NCBI GenBank assembly: GCA_019671135.1
Contig: JAHRHY010000001.1
Location: 2,852,001-2,916,000 of the forward strand
DNA length: 64,000 nt
Origin: Linnemannia hyalina
Taxonomy: Eukaryota; Mortierellomycota; Mortierellomycetes; Mortierellales; Mortierellaceae
Direction: 5' to 3'
How positions within the stretch are numbered: the first letter of the stretch is position 1; every line of letters begins with the position of its first letter. Positions 32,557-43,369 of the stretch are shown one piece after another. The notes beneath the pieces were generated by a model. That model was not told where the DNA came from. It saw only the letters and a list, made by a program, of their open reading frames with translations, and did no database searches. Both the position numbers and the translations under genes were made by a program.

Positions 32557-35500
32557 ATGGCAGACGTTGCATTCGACCTCCTGGGCGATGCTTCCATCCA
32601 CAACACACCTTCTAGGGACACCAACGACAATCTTCATGCTCACAACAGCACTGGAATCGTCCCCAAGGAAGAAGATGCCTTTTCTGCCGCCGTCTCTGTC
32701 TGGAGAGGTATTTTTTTTTACAAAGCGCCAGACGATGTTTACCCGTGAAACGAACTAGCAATAGGACGGAACAGACTGAGGTTGAAGGCTACCTAACCTT
32801 TTGGGACTCTGTTAACTGGTATTATGACATAGGCATCCAACTCCCAGTTATCCAACAGGAGATGGATACGCAATCGGTGGAGCTCTTGGAGCAGCAACAA
32901 CAGAGTTTGGCAGGACGCAAGAAACTTGCAGAACTGACCAGAGGTATGTTCATACCAGAACGAATGTTACGGTCATGCTGTTCCTTTTGTTCAACAGTAC
33001 AACTTGCTAATATGGCGCTGGTTTTTTTTTTATCGCTTCGATTACCAATTGGTCTAAAACGCTCCCAGAGTTTAAAAAGGTCCCGGATCAGGAGAAGTTG
33101 CAGCAGTTCAAGTTACTCCTTAGGGCTTACCAGGGAGAAATCGACGCAATCACCAAACGAGAGAAGGCAACCGCGCAGGCATTCCTGGCGGTCTATAATG
33201 CTCTCGGTCAGGCACCAGATCCCGCAAAGCTGCTCCAAGTTGCCGCTGTGAGTCTTTGTTAGTTGGATCCCCAACGCTGTGAAAGCCGTACTTGTACAAC
33301 ACGTTGTTTTGCTTGCTGTGTTGCTTTTGGGGCTCGACTAATGGACCGTTCTGTTTCGTCGTTGTCATTAGGACCAAACGACAAAACTGGAGGAGATTAG
33401 CGCGTTGCAAGCGGAGAATATTCGCCTCAAGGAGGAGAACACCAGTCTTAACAAGCAGGCTACCAACTTGCGATCCATGTCCAGCAATACTACCAAGCTC
33501 CAGCAACGTCTGACTCGATTGGAGACCAAGCAGGAGGAAACCATTCAGGAAAAGGTCCGGGAAAAGGAGCAAGCCTTCAGAGAGGAATGGGAGGAAAAGA
33601 TTAGAACAGCGAAGGAGAGGTAACACCAAGATTGACTCAGAGCTACTTTTACCCGTGTTGTTTCCACCAGACTTATTATTTACCCATGTATTTTGCATTC
33701 CATTGTGCGTATCGATAGGGAGCACGACTTGCAGCGCCAGCTGAACCAGGCCAAGGACCAGCTCAAGACTCTTAAGCACACCAACGACTCGACACAGGCT
33801 ACATTGGTCGACCACTCTCAAAAGTACGAGGAGGAGGTTGTTGCCAAGTTGGCTGAACTGGACATTGTACTTTTGGACTATGAGCGCGCCAACAGCAGGA
33901 TATCGGAACTTGAAGGTCAAAACGAATTACTCCGCGACCAATTGGACAACTCTCAGGGACGTGGAATCGACAGTGAAAGGTACGGCTCATGTCTGCTTCT
34001 TACGCCAATACTGCGACTTAAGACGCATGATATGAGGTTTTGAGTCTGACACGGTTCACTGTCTACTTTTTGATTGGTAGGGCGGCTACATTGGAACAGA
34101 CAATCGACAACCAGGACGCAGAGCTTCAAACCCTCACGACTGCTTTGGAGAACCTCAAGACCAGCAGCAAGGTGAATACCGGCGCGTTTTGATCCACATT
34201 GTGACAGGACAAGTGGTCTTCATGGCGCAGCACTAACTATGGCATCTTCTCCAACATATACAGAAACAAATCACGATTTTGGAGCGAAAGACGGCTACGT
34301 TACAGCGAGAGGTTCAGGAAAGAACAGAGGAAATCGAGACCACCAAGCGCAAATTGGAACAATACAAGGACTACGAGACCGTCAAGAGCGAGCTCGAAGT
34401 CCTCAAGGTAACCAGCCATGACATTGACATCACATTTTGAGAGGTTACTGTGTCGAGGATGATTTAAGAATTACACTGACAAACATCCTTCCTATCACCT
34501 TCCTATAGTACATTGAATTCTCTGGATCAAGAGGAGTTGATGCAGACGATGATTGGGACGAGCGGGTATTGACGTTGGCCAGCAAGAACCTGGAGAAGCC
34601 GATCGAGATCCTGTTGATGGAAAAGAACCGCAAGCTGGAGAATGAGCTCACGGAACTAAAGGTCCTTCACGAATCCGTCACCAGAGATCTGGAGGATGTC
34701 CGCACTCGTCACGAAGTCGCCTCTCGTCAACTCGGTTCGCAGATGGAGCTGATTCAGCGACTGGAGGAGGATATCACACGCCTTAACCAATCATCTGGAG
34801 GAAACGGGCTCGGCACTGGGAATGGAGGTGTCAATGGATACTTTACAGGACCTCCCGGAACCAACCCTTCAGGATTCCCTCATCCAACTTCACCTCCGTA
34901 TGGCAAGGCTTCGTTCTCTGGAGACGTAGTGGGAGGTGTTACTCTCGGACAAGTTCTTCCCCAGACACCAAGAACGCCTGGTTTCCCCTCAGCAGCCTCT
35001 CTCAACTTTGATGGCTCTGCTGCAGCAGGTGTTGGCTCTGGTGTGGGCACACCAGGCGTTGGCACTTCGTCGGCAGACCACAGTATTCTTCCCATTGTGA
35101 CCAGTCAACGTGATCGTTTCCGCCAAAGGAACAGTGAGCTGGAGGAACAACTCCGTCAGCAATCGGAGCAAATTTCCAACTTGAGGAACGAGACCAGCCA
35201 GTTGCAGAGGGACAACTTGAAGCTGTATGAGAAGATCAAGTACATGCAGTCATATCGGGATGATGCATCTGGATCGGGTGTCGGAGCAGGATACTCGGCA
35301 GCTGCACCTAGTGTGGCGATCGATTACACATCGCCCTTCAGGAACAACAATGCTAGTGGGATGGTGGGTCGACCTGGACAGCACAAGAAGGACGATAGGG
35401 ATGAGATGCAGATGCAATCGCTAGATCCGACGGACCGGTACCGGAACATCTATGAGGAGAGCATGAATCCCTTTGAGGCGTTCCACAAGAAGGAGGAGTC

Positions 35501-35720
35501 GCGCCGGTTCAACAGCATGACCCCCGCAGACAAGGTCATGTTGACGATGAGTCGGTTAGTGTTGACGAACAAGTGGACGAGGAGTATGCTGGTGGTGTAC
35601 ACGATGGGTCTGCATTTCTTGATGATGATCATGTTGTACAAGATGAGTGCCTGGGAGGAGTGTCGACATGATCATGAGACGCCGAACGGGGCCAACCCCA
35701 TGATGCCTCCCGATGAGTAA
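32557..35720 (+). CDS. COY1: Golgin CASP/Coy1, tail-anchored Golgi coiled-coil protein
   Basis: Eight exons (32557-32707, 32833-32943, 33069-33247, 33372-33619, 33719-33979, 34081-34171, 34264-34407, 34509-35720) join in frame to give 798 residues. The order matches CASP: an N-terminal VWRGIQLPVIQQEMD segment, the block EFKKVPDQEKLQQFKLLLRA followed by YQGEIDAITKRE, several hundred residues of coiled coil, the family-typical LLMEKNRKLENELTELK, and near the end a single membrane segment (about 752-772) in the conserved C-terminus after MTPADKVMLTMSRLVLTNKW. Conserved Tyr and His lie in the membrane region. It acts at the Golgi as a tether for retrograde intra-Golgi vesicles. A Gly/Pro/Ser-rich insert sits near residues 495-590. 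Confidence 0.92.
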
Positions 35721-36429
35721 TCTCGTAGATACTTCATTTCTTTCTTTTCGGCAGCATGTAGACACACACCTTCAAAAATATCAATGACCATAGCCCACGG
35801 CCGTGCCTTTTTTCTCCATATATATTTCAGCGTTTTTTTCACTAAGGAAGCGAAGCTTTCTTTTTCATACCAAAGGTACATGCACTGCGACCCTCCATGG
35901 ATAAACATGAAGCGCATCTACCGTACTCTCTTCCGCGTGGCCGCATTTGGTGCCTGTGCGTGTATTGTTGCACCTACCGTTGTCACTTCATAGATTTGTT
36001 GTACGCTTTCGATCGTTGCTTCACCGCAGAGTAAACCTTCATCTTTTTATCACAAAGCAAAAAAAGAGAAGTTTGTGCCATCGTCGCGAGGGAGTAGGGG
36101 GTTTTTTTAATTTATCTTTTGGATTGCTAGTGGGAAGAGAAAGAGAAGTGCCAGAAACTGCGAGTTGTAGAAGTGTATCTTATCAGGGGAGCTCATTTAT
36201 TCTTCCACCTTCCTAAAGGAGTGAGCAATCTTGTTGAAGTGCCGACAAGCTATTAACAAATCGAATAGAAATCAAAGTTGGCTCCTCCAGAGTCGTGGGG
36301 AATAGTATTCAAAAACGCCCTTAAAAGAACCGGTGTCGCTCGCTCGCACTTTTTTTGTTATTTTATCTTGTCATACTCACCTTTCACTCACACTCACACA
36401 ACACTCGTAACGCGAACACATCCAAGAAC
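35721..36429. other. Intergenic region before the pirin pseudogene
   Basis: No gene identified. Short T- and A-rich runs occur, and a CA-rich stretch (36385-36425) resembles a leader directly before the first ATG at 36430. Confidence 0.35.
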
Positions 36430-37495
36430 ATGCGTGTTTTCACACTCCGCGCTGCCGTCTCGGCAACACTCCTCTTCTCCCTCGCTTCCTTTACTACAGT
36501 CGCCTTTGCCGATGATGCCGTTCATCGAGCCCCTTCGCCTCTCGCGAACAATCACCCGAGCAGTCCTATCCGAAGAACAAGCAGAAGGCCAAGGCACCCG
36601 CGTCCGTCGCTCCATCGGCCGCCCCGAACTCCAGAACTGCGACCCATTCCTCATGCTCGACGAATTCTTGGTCGACAAGAACGGCGGCTTCCCCGATCAT
36701 CCTCATCGTGGGTTCGAGACGGTTACCTGCATGCTGCAGGGACAGTTCCGACATGAAGATTTTGCAGGATACAGTGGGGTTATTGGACTGGGAGACGTTC
36801 AGTGGATGACGGCCGGACGGGGGAGGGGAGGATCGTACACTCTGAGATGCCTGTCTTTTCCGATGGTGATGAGGGTTGGAGAGAGGGCGGCTGACGAAGG
36901 CGCAAGGATTACAGCTCTGGATCAACTTTGCCCAAAGGAAAACAAGATGTGTGACCCACAGTACCAAATAACTCCTCGATTCCCAGATCCCGCGTTCTGA
37001 ACCCCCCCCCCCCCCCCCAACCCGGTGTGGCGATCAAAGTCATTGCAGGGGTGACACACGGGTGTTCAATCCAAGGTGTATACCCGGACACCGACAATGT
37101 TTCTGGACATCACGATGGAACCCCACAAGGTTGTCGAGCAGAATCTGCTATTTTCTTACACTGGGTTCATCTGCATGCTCTCTGGCAAGACTTTCCTCGG
37201 CGAGGAGGAGGAGCAGTTCGTGGGCGAGGCACATAACACGTTGACATTCTCTGGCAGCGATGGTGTCAAGGACACGGTGCTGATCGAGACCAAGGAGGAC
37301 GCGGTAAGATTTGTGTTTATTTTGCGGGTCAGCTGTTGAATGAGCCGATTGTCCAGCGTGGCCCGTTTGTGATGAACACCCATGAGGAGATCTATGAGAC
37401 TTTTTTTGATTTCCGGAACGCTGTCAATGGGCTTCGAGCGCCTGGAACTTCGAGCGCGCCTTCCAGTGGTGCTCCTCTGCCAATAGTTAGTTGTT
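36430..37495 (+). pseudogene. Pirin-family gene broken by several frameshifts
   Basis: Nearly the whole pirin cupin protein can be traced, but in changing frames. A signal-peptide-like start (MRVFTLRAAVSATLLFSLAS, 36430) is in a different frame from the first pirin block (LSRTITRAVLSEEQAEGQG through MLDEFL and FPDHPHRGFETVT to QWMTAGRG). IVHSEMPVFSDGDEG is then in another frame and meets a stop, LQLWINF and KENKMCDPQYQ are in two frames, GVAIKVIAG lies after a 17-C run, GVQSKVYTRTPTMFLDITME is in yet another frame, and the C-terminal part with GQLLNEPIVQRGPFVMNTHE is shifted again. No introns fit these junctions. Pirins are Fe-dependent cupins that act as quercetinases or transcription co-factors. 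This copy is probably non-functional. Sequencing error could explain a few shifts but hardly all. Confidence 0.75.
37002..37018 (+). repeat. Poly-C run of 17
   Basis: A homopolymer of 17 cytosines sits in the middle of the pirin pseudogene just after a TGA stop. It is either a slippage-derived mutation that helped break the gene or an assembly/sequencing artefact. Confidence 0.9.
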
Positions 37496-37828
37496 GTTTT
37501 TTTAACCCATTTCTCATTTTGGGCGAAGCACTCTTTTTAAAATAAACGGGTCAATCAATTAGTGAATCATCATGCATTTGTTTTCCGACTGCAGCCTTCG
37601 ACCCTTCCCCCCAAAAGGTCAACGCGAGAAACAGAACAAGAAGGTGTTGTCGTCAAGAGGGGTTATTTGTTTATTTGTTTAATGGAGTAATATGGCATCA
37701 ATTTAGTCATGTTCGATTTTTGCTGCTTTGTGGTTTTTTTGCTCGATTCTTTTTGGTGGGTGTTGTTATAGTTTGTGGAAAGAGAGAGGGGAGAGGTGTT
37801 CTTGTTAACAGGTTGCAGTAATGTTAGT
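37496..37828. other. Intergenic region downstream of pseudogene
   Basis: About 330 nt, AT-rich, with GTTATTTGTTTATTTGTTTA repeats (37661-37680). It is probably the 3' flank of the minus-strand coiled-coil gene. No gene was seen. Confidence 0.4.
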
Positions 37829-40310
37829 TCAAATGTGAACGGCAGCGGGCTCTTCAAGGATGGGCGTGGATGTGAGCTGGGCATCATCGCCCTCCTTGAC
37901 AGGCTCAACAACACCAGCGGGCGTCGCCGTGGTGTTTGGATTGCTGGCTCCAAACAAACTCCACCTCCGCATCTTCTTGAGCACGCCTCCCTCCGTCGTC
38001 GTCACAGGTGTTGTTGGCGTAGCAACTCCTGCAGACGCTGTGCTGCTTGCGCTAGACTCTGAGATCGAGATCGAAAGCGCGGGCGAACGGGCGGAATTCA
38101 TTGACTCAGAATCGGGCCTCTCTGCAACAGGCGATGTCTCTACAAGAGTCGTGATTGTCGATTGTTGCTCCGGCATTGGTGCCATGATAGTGAGGTTGTT
38201 CTTGGATTTGGACATCGCTGACCACCTGCCTTGGCTCGCTGGCAACGCACTCGAGTCGCTTCCGTAACGTCCGTGACTGCTCCCGCTACCGTTGACCTGG
38301 AACGATCCTGCTCCGCCAATCGTCTGTCGTCGTTGATGTCGATCCTGTCCAGCCGCACTGCTCATGCTCGCATGTCGTTGAAGTTGCTTGCGGGTGAAGG
38401 GCTGGTCGAAGGTCGTCAATTGCTCGTACTCTGTTGCTCGTGGAAGATCGTTGGCGACTACTCTGAACTCGGAGGAAGAGTTGCTGGTCCGTGGAGAGTC
38501 CTCAAGAACATGGCCATCATGGAACGATGTCACTCCGGTCGATGTTCCGCTAGCGGCATCGTCGTCAGAACTGCTTCGGGTCGAACTCTTGCCAGAGGTA
38601 GTAACAGGTACGGGGGCAGGTTTGGAGCGTGATGAAAAGATAGAGCCGCCACCAAAGAGCGAGCGCGAACGGGCGCGACCCTCAGGCTTGGCTGGGGACT
38701 CTGACTCAGAGGTGATGTTTCCGGTGTTGTTCAGGCTAGAGCTGCTCTTGTTGGCCTGAGAGATGAGGGCTGGGGGCGACTCGGGTATTGAGGCCCTGCG
38801 AGGGCTATAGTCGGCAGCGAGGACCGCCTGAAGATGAGGGTTCTCCATGATGCGCGACAGAATCCTCGAGATATAGAGACCCAAGGCAGTGTTGCTCTCC
38901 CTGAGTTGTTTGATTTCCTCCTCGATCGACTTTTCAGAGTTGGCAAGAGGCGAGCGGTCAAAGGCCTTGCCGAGCTCGTCAGCCAGATTGATTGATCCGT
39001 TGCTGTGTGCGCCCAGGGGTGTAGCGGAGGGATCATCGTTGTAGCCCGTGTTCTAATCGACACAGATGTACGGTCAAAAGGAGTGATCTCCGTGTTAGGA
39101 TTAGGACGGTCTGGGCGCATACCACATATGAGAAACCACATGCGGGTCGGCTGAAAAGAGACTCAGACATATCCGCACGCATATATACACGCGCGCGCGT
39201 GTGCGCGCATACGCTTCACCACCCCATCAAACTAAGACATTGCAAGGCCCACCACATCAGATTGCTTTTTGGAATGTTTACCTTCATAATGCTGGTTTGC
39301 ATAAACTCGCCATTCATTGACTTTTCATGCAAAAGCATTTGATAGCTCTCGTTCTCCTCCATGAGACCCCTGTTCAGCTCCTGTGCCTGGGCAATTTGGG
39401 CCTGCAGCTCGCTCTCCTTCAGGGTAAAGTTCCGTTGGCGCTCGATGAGGTCCTGGTTCATGTTGAGAATCTGCCTTCGGAGCTCGGTGACAATGTTTTC
39501 CTGCGCTCTCAATGCTCTTGTATGGGCTGCGTTATTCTCGGCTATCTGTTGCTGAACGACCGGTGGAACGACGTCGAACTCTTTGTTACTTGTGGATGCC
39601 TCTCGCTCTAATAATCATTCAAAAATAAAGACAAAAGTGTGAGCATCTATAGGTGCGCATTGGAACAAAATATGGCCACACAGGCTATAAACCATAGAAC
39701 GCGCATCTCTTCCTTCTCTTCCTCTGACTGTACCTTTGGCAGGAGCTTGAACTACGAGGGGCCGCGTTGCAAACTTGACACTGCGCACCAGCTCACTCTC
39801 ACGTTCAGCCCAGAGGATACGCTCCCTCTCAAAGTTGGCATTGCTCTGTTCAATCTGGCGGTCAAAGTCCTTCTTGGCACGGGAGAGTCGCTGGGCTTCC
39901 CTTCGGGCCTCTGTCAGATTCTGGTCGAGCTCATACACCTGGTTTTCGAGACGGGCTTGGTTGTTCCTTGCCGAAGCGACCTCTTGTTGAGCTAGAGCAT
40001 TTTTCTGTACAAGGGAGAGGTTTTCTTTTAGCAAGTCTGCTGCGGCTTGCGACTCTTGTTGGAGTTGGTGTTGCTGATAGTATTGCTGAAGGGACTCGAC
40101 CGAACTGCTTGTGCTGAAGACAGTCTTGCTGTGATATAATGGTTGGTCCTGGAGGCCGTGTTCCCAGATGGTCGGATGGCCGCATTTTGACTGGAGCGCG
40201 TCCGTAGGTAAAAGTGGACCTAGGAGCGAGTTGTTCGATTCGGACTCATACGCCGTCGACGGGTAGGGTGTTGAGGCGTACCTGCCATGCTTTGTTGTCC
40301 GTATGCTCAT
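37829..40310 (-). CDS. Unrecognised coiled-coil protein with long Ser-rich C-terminus
   Basis: Three exons (39734-40310, 39282-39607, 37829-39052) give 708 residues. The first 60 residues are Ser/Thr/Pro-rich. Long coiled coils cover about residues 75-185 (KNALAQQEVASARNNQARLE, RLSRAKKDFDRQIEQS) and 205-300 (IVTELRRQILNMNQDLIERQ, MEENESYQMLLHEKSMNGEF). A block NLADELGKAF followed by EEEIKQLRESNTALGLYISRILSRI (two adjoining parts) looks like the most conserved segment and recalls fungal polarity or transport adaptor proteins, but I cannot name the family. The last 340 residues are Ser/Thr-rich, basic and disordered, with RARSRSLFGGGSIFSSRSK. There is no signal peptide or membrane segment. Confidence 0.72.
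39174..39214. repeat. 41-nt strictly alternating purine-pyrimidine tract (Z-DNA candidate)
   Basis: From 39174 to 39214 purines and pyrimidines alternate without a break, including CGCGCGCG and TGTGCGCGCA blocks and a short ATATAT. It lies in the 229-nt intron (39053-39281) between exons 2 and 3 of the coiled-coil gene. Confidence 0.85.
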
Positions 40311-41397
40311 CCCTTACTCTCGTTCTTTCACACACTCTCTTTCAGCAGGTATTTTGGATAGTGGTGTTGCTGTAGCCCAATTGATTGTTATTAGATTGGC
40401 GAACTACTGGTTGGTGGGTGAATTGAGCGGTTGTTATAGAGGTATGCACCGGAAGCTGAAGAAAAACGAAGAAACTGAACAAAAAATGATAGGATATAAC
40501 TGATATGATGCAGAGATGAAATGGTGATGGTGGAGGAGGAATTGGCCGTCAAGGTGCAGGTGTTGTAACGTAAGAGAGCGAAAGAGAGAATGACACGGCG
40601 GTGGTGGTTTGTGGTGGTGGTTGTTCCAAGAAGACGAAGTATTGGAGCAGAGAAGAACAATTGATGGGATATCGAGAGTGAATAGGAAGAAAACGAAAGA
40701 AGAAAATGAAAAGATAAAGAAAGTGAAAGGGCAAGAGAATGAAAGGAAGAAAGGGAAGGGGAGAAAAGGAGGTGGGGCATGGGGTTTTTTTTGTTTCGTC
40801 AGCCAGCCATGCCTAAGTGTGCGTGTGTGACCACAATGTTCATACACCAACTCATCCAAGATCGCGGTCGACCACTTGTAGTGCCGTCGAACCCTTCTTC
40901 GTTCTCTAGCCAATGCGTGTGTGTCCATCCTCGTCCGCGTCCTTCTATTTTCTTTCTCTCTCCTGTCAATGTTTCTGTCCTGCCTAGTCGAGGGGTCCTG
41001 ATCCATGTATCCGTGAATGAATGCCACCTTTGTGAGGTCTCTTTTTTTCTATTTACTGTCGACTTACTCTGTGGGCGAGATCAAGTGATCGCATGGTTGA
41101 GATCAGGATCTACTCGGAGGGAAGGGTGGAGTGCAGTCAGGTTCATTTCAAAGGGAGAAGGAATGAGTAAAGAGCGGCGGTCATGACGACGACGAGGCGG
41201 AGGGAGTGCAGCAGGCGAGAAGGAACGTGTGAGGGCGGAGTCGTAGTGGGCGTGGGCAATTATCAAATGAAAGCATGGCAGTAGTAGGGCGAAAGAGGGA
41301 GAAACAGAGACAGAGTGTCAGTTAAAGGTCACGAACACATACTCTAAGACACACATATACTCCGTTGTGTAGGTGGGGTCAGCAGTACAGTATGTGT

Positions 41398-41729
41398 TTA
41401 GGGGCCGCACTCTTTTTTATACTCTGCCCAAGTGGTTTTCTTTCTGCTCCCTCCCTTGAAGCTACCTGGTGATAGAAAACCGCATCGACAAGCTAGCTTG
41501 CATCTTATCATTTCATATCGCGCCAACTCTTCGTAGTCTTCATAAACAGACTCGCTCGCTCTCTTTACTGTCACTGTCTTCTTCCCTTTGTGATGGCAAA
41601 CTGAACTGAACTGAACCATCACAACGAAGGATGAGGCATGCAAACACAAACAAACAAATAAACAAACAAACAAAAGACAACAATCCATACTTCGTCCTGA
41701 TCTTCATCCTCGTGCGACGAAAAGGTCAT
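41398..41729 (-). CDS. Possible small two-exon gene, unrecognised
   Basis: A tentative model uses exon 41691-41729 (MTFSSHEDEDQDE), a GTATGG donor and exon 41398-41610 after an AG. It gives 83 residues, including SESVYEDYEELARYEMIRCK and a Cys-containing LACRCGF, ending WAEYKKECGP. The 3' splice region reads TTCAGTTCAGTTCAG, so three neighbouring acceptors are possible and only the first keeps this frame. The acidic/Tyr-rich block looks protein-like, but there is no homology I can name. It may equally be chance. Confidence 0.25.
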
Positions 41730-42344
41730 GTTGAGAAGATGGGGATGGGGGTGAGGTCAGTCCTGGCGAGAATGAGAATATTATTAAGTATGAGGCGAGG
41801 GCGTTGTTGTTGACTTCCTCGTGTCTGTGTGTTCTGTCGTGTGGTTGGTCTGTGATACGGTCGTAATAATTCCAAGGAAGGAAGGAGTAAAAGAGACGGT
41901 AATTTGGGTTGGTGGTGGTGGTGGCAGTGGTTGTAGAAGAGAAGGGGAAGGAGAGGACTACGAACGAGTTTGGAGGTGAAGTAATGAAGAAAAAAAAAAG
42001 AGAGGGAAGCGAAGAAGGAGGTGAATGAGAAGAGATGATGATGGCAAAGAAGGAAGAGATGAGAGAGAGAGAGAGAGAGAAAGAAAAGGGAAAGGACAGA
42101 CACCAACGGAAAAAAGAAGACCAAGAAGTCCAAGAGCAGGAGCAAGCGCCTGACCCAGACATGGACACGGCATGAATAATGGCCGCCAAGGTAGAGCAGA
42201 GCCTTTTTTTTCTCCGAAAAATGAGAGTGGTGCAAATGTAGGGTGAAGGTCATGTCAAACCAGTGGATGCTCGAGTTGGAAAGTTGAAAAAGCTGAGAGG
42301 TTTTGTGAGAGCAGTTCATGAGCATCGACAAGCAAGCAAGTGTA

Positions 42345-42380
42345 AGCAACAGCAACAGCAACAGCAACAGCAATAGCAAC
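42345..42380. repeat. (AGCAAC)n microsatellite
   Basis: About six AGCAAC units, one with a change, lie in the non-coding 3-kb region. Confidence 0.85.
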
Positions 42381-43369
42381 AAATAGGTTGGCATACAACC
42401 AGAGAGCCCTCTCCAACGGGCGACAAAAACAACAACAGCATCGACAGATGTGTCCAAGAGCACTCGCTCATTTACTCTTCAGCCATCAATAATGTTGCAT
42501 TGAATACAAATACTAATTATTAGCATTGCAATGCATTCTCCGTTCAATTGCGGAGCAAGCATAAGGAGCGAGGAAAGTGACCACGAGGTTGACCATTCGA
42601 CATGTTCTTTCGACTGTTGTTCAAGAAGTAAGGCGAAAAAAACAATGGCTGTGTTGAATAGGAGAATCAGACGGCTGTTTGTTCTCTTTGTGTTTACATC
42701 GGGAATGGGTACATGCATTATGTGCTTGTGCGTGCCGCTTGACACTCCACGATCCAACCCGCTTGGCCACACCTTCCTTTGTCCAAACGCCCTGCGTGGA
42801 TTGAAGGGCGATGCATTCTCTCTTCAACGGGAAGAAGGGGCACTGCAAACGCATCTCCATCTACCAAACTCAGTTCTGGAAGAATACACAGACTACCAAC
42901 CAACAGGCATGGCCACATCGATCCGGTACTCTGTCGGGAGTATCTGTACACCGCGTCCCCCGTCAGGACATCTCTACCGCGAACGCGTCTCTCTCCACTG
43001 ATCGTTCTTTTTTCTGACTGTACGGTAGCCAATCAGGATGCGCAAGTCCTTCATCCATCATGTAATATCTGTTGTCCCCAGTTAAAAAAAAAGATTAGTG
43101 GTTTCATCGATGTTGTTTTATCCTTATCTTTTTTTCTTTCTAAACAATAAACAAACGGCGTCGTTCTTCTTCGTCTTCGTCTCTTTCTTCTCCATTTTCT
43201 TCATACCTCATAAAAGAACCACTCCCACTCTCTTTCTTTTTCCTTTCTTTCTTTACACCTTCAACAACACCACTAATCTCCCGCTCAAAATTATTAACCT
43301 TCTTGGCTCCCATACCGTCGCACAAGAAGTACAAGACAAACCAGCAACCTTTATTACACGGCTATCAGG

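Larger units (their letters stand above)
40311..43369. other. Three-kilobase gene-poor region
   Basis: This is the longest stretch without a confident protein gene in the window. It contains purine-rich segments (40680-40770, 41940-42115), a (GA)n run near 42062-42082, a CAAA-type run (41641-41675) and the CAGCAA array at 42345-42380. The last 200 nt are a C/T-rich leader for UAP1. Open frames here, including one of 156 codons at 42531-43001, have compositions typical of random sequence. One possible small spliced gene is listed separately at 41398-41729. Confidence 0.4.

Noticed and set aside
42531..43001. 156-codon open frame upstream of UAP1
   Set aside because: No domain, random-like composition, and no splice-linked extension; it is most likely non-coding.
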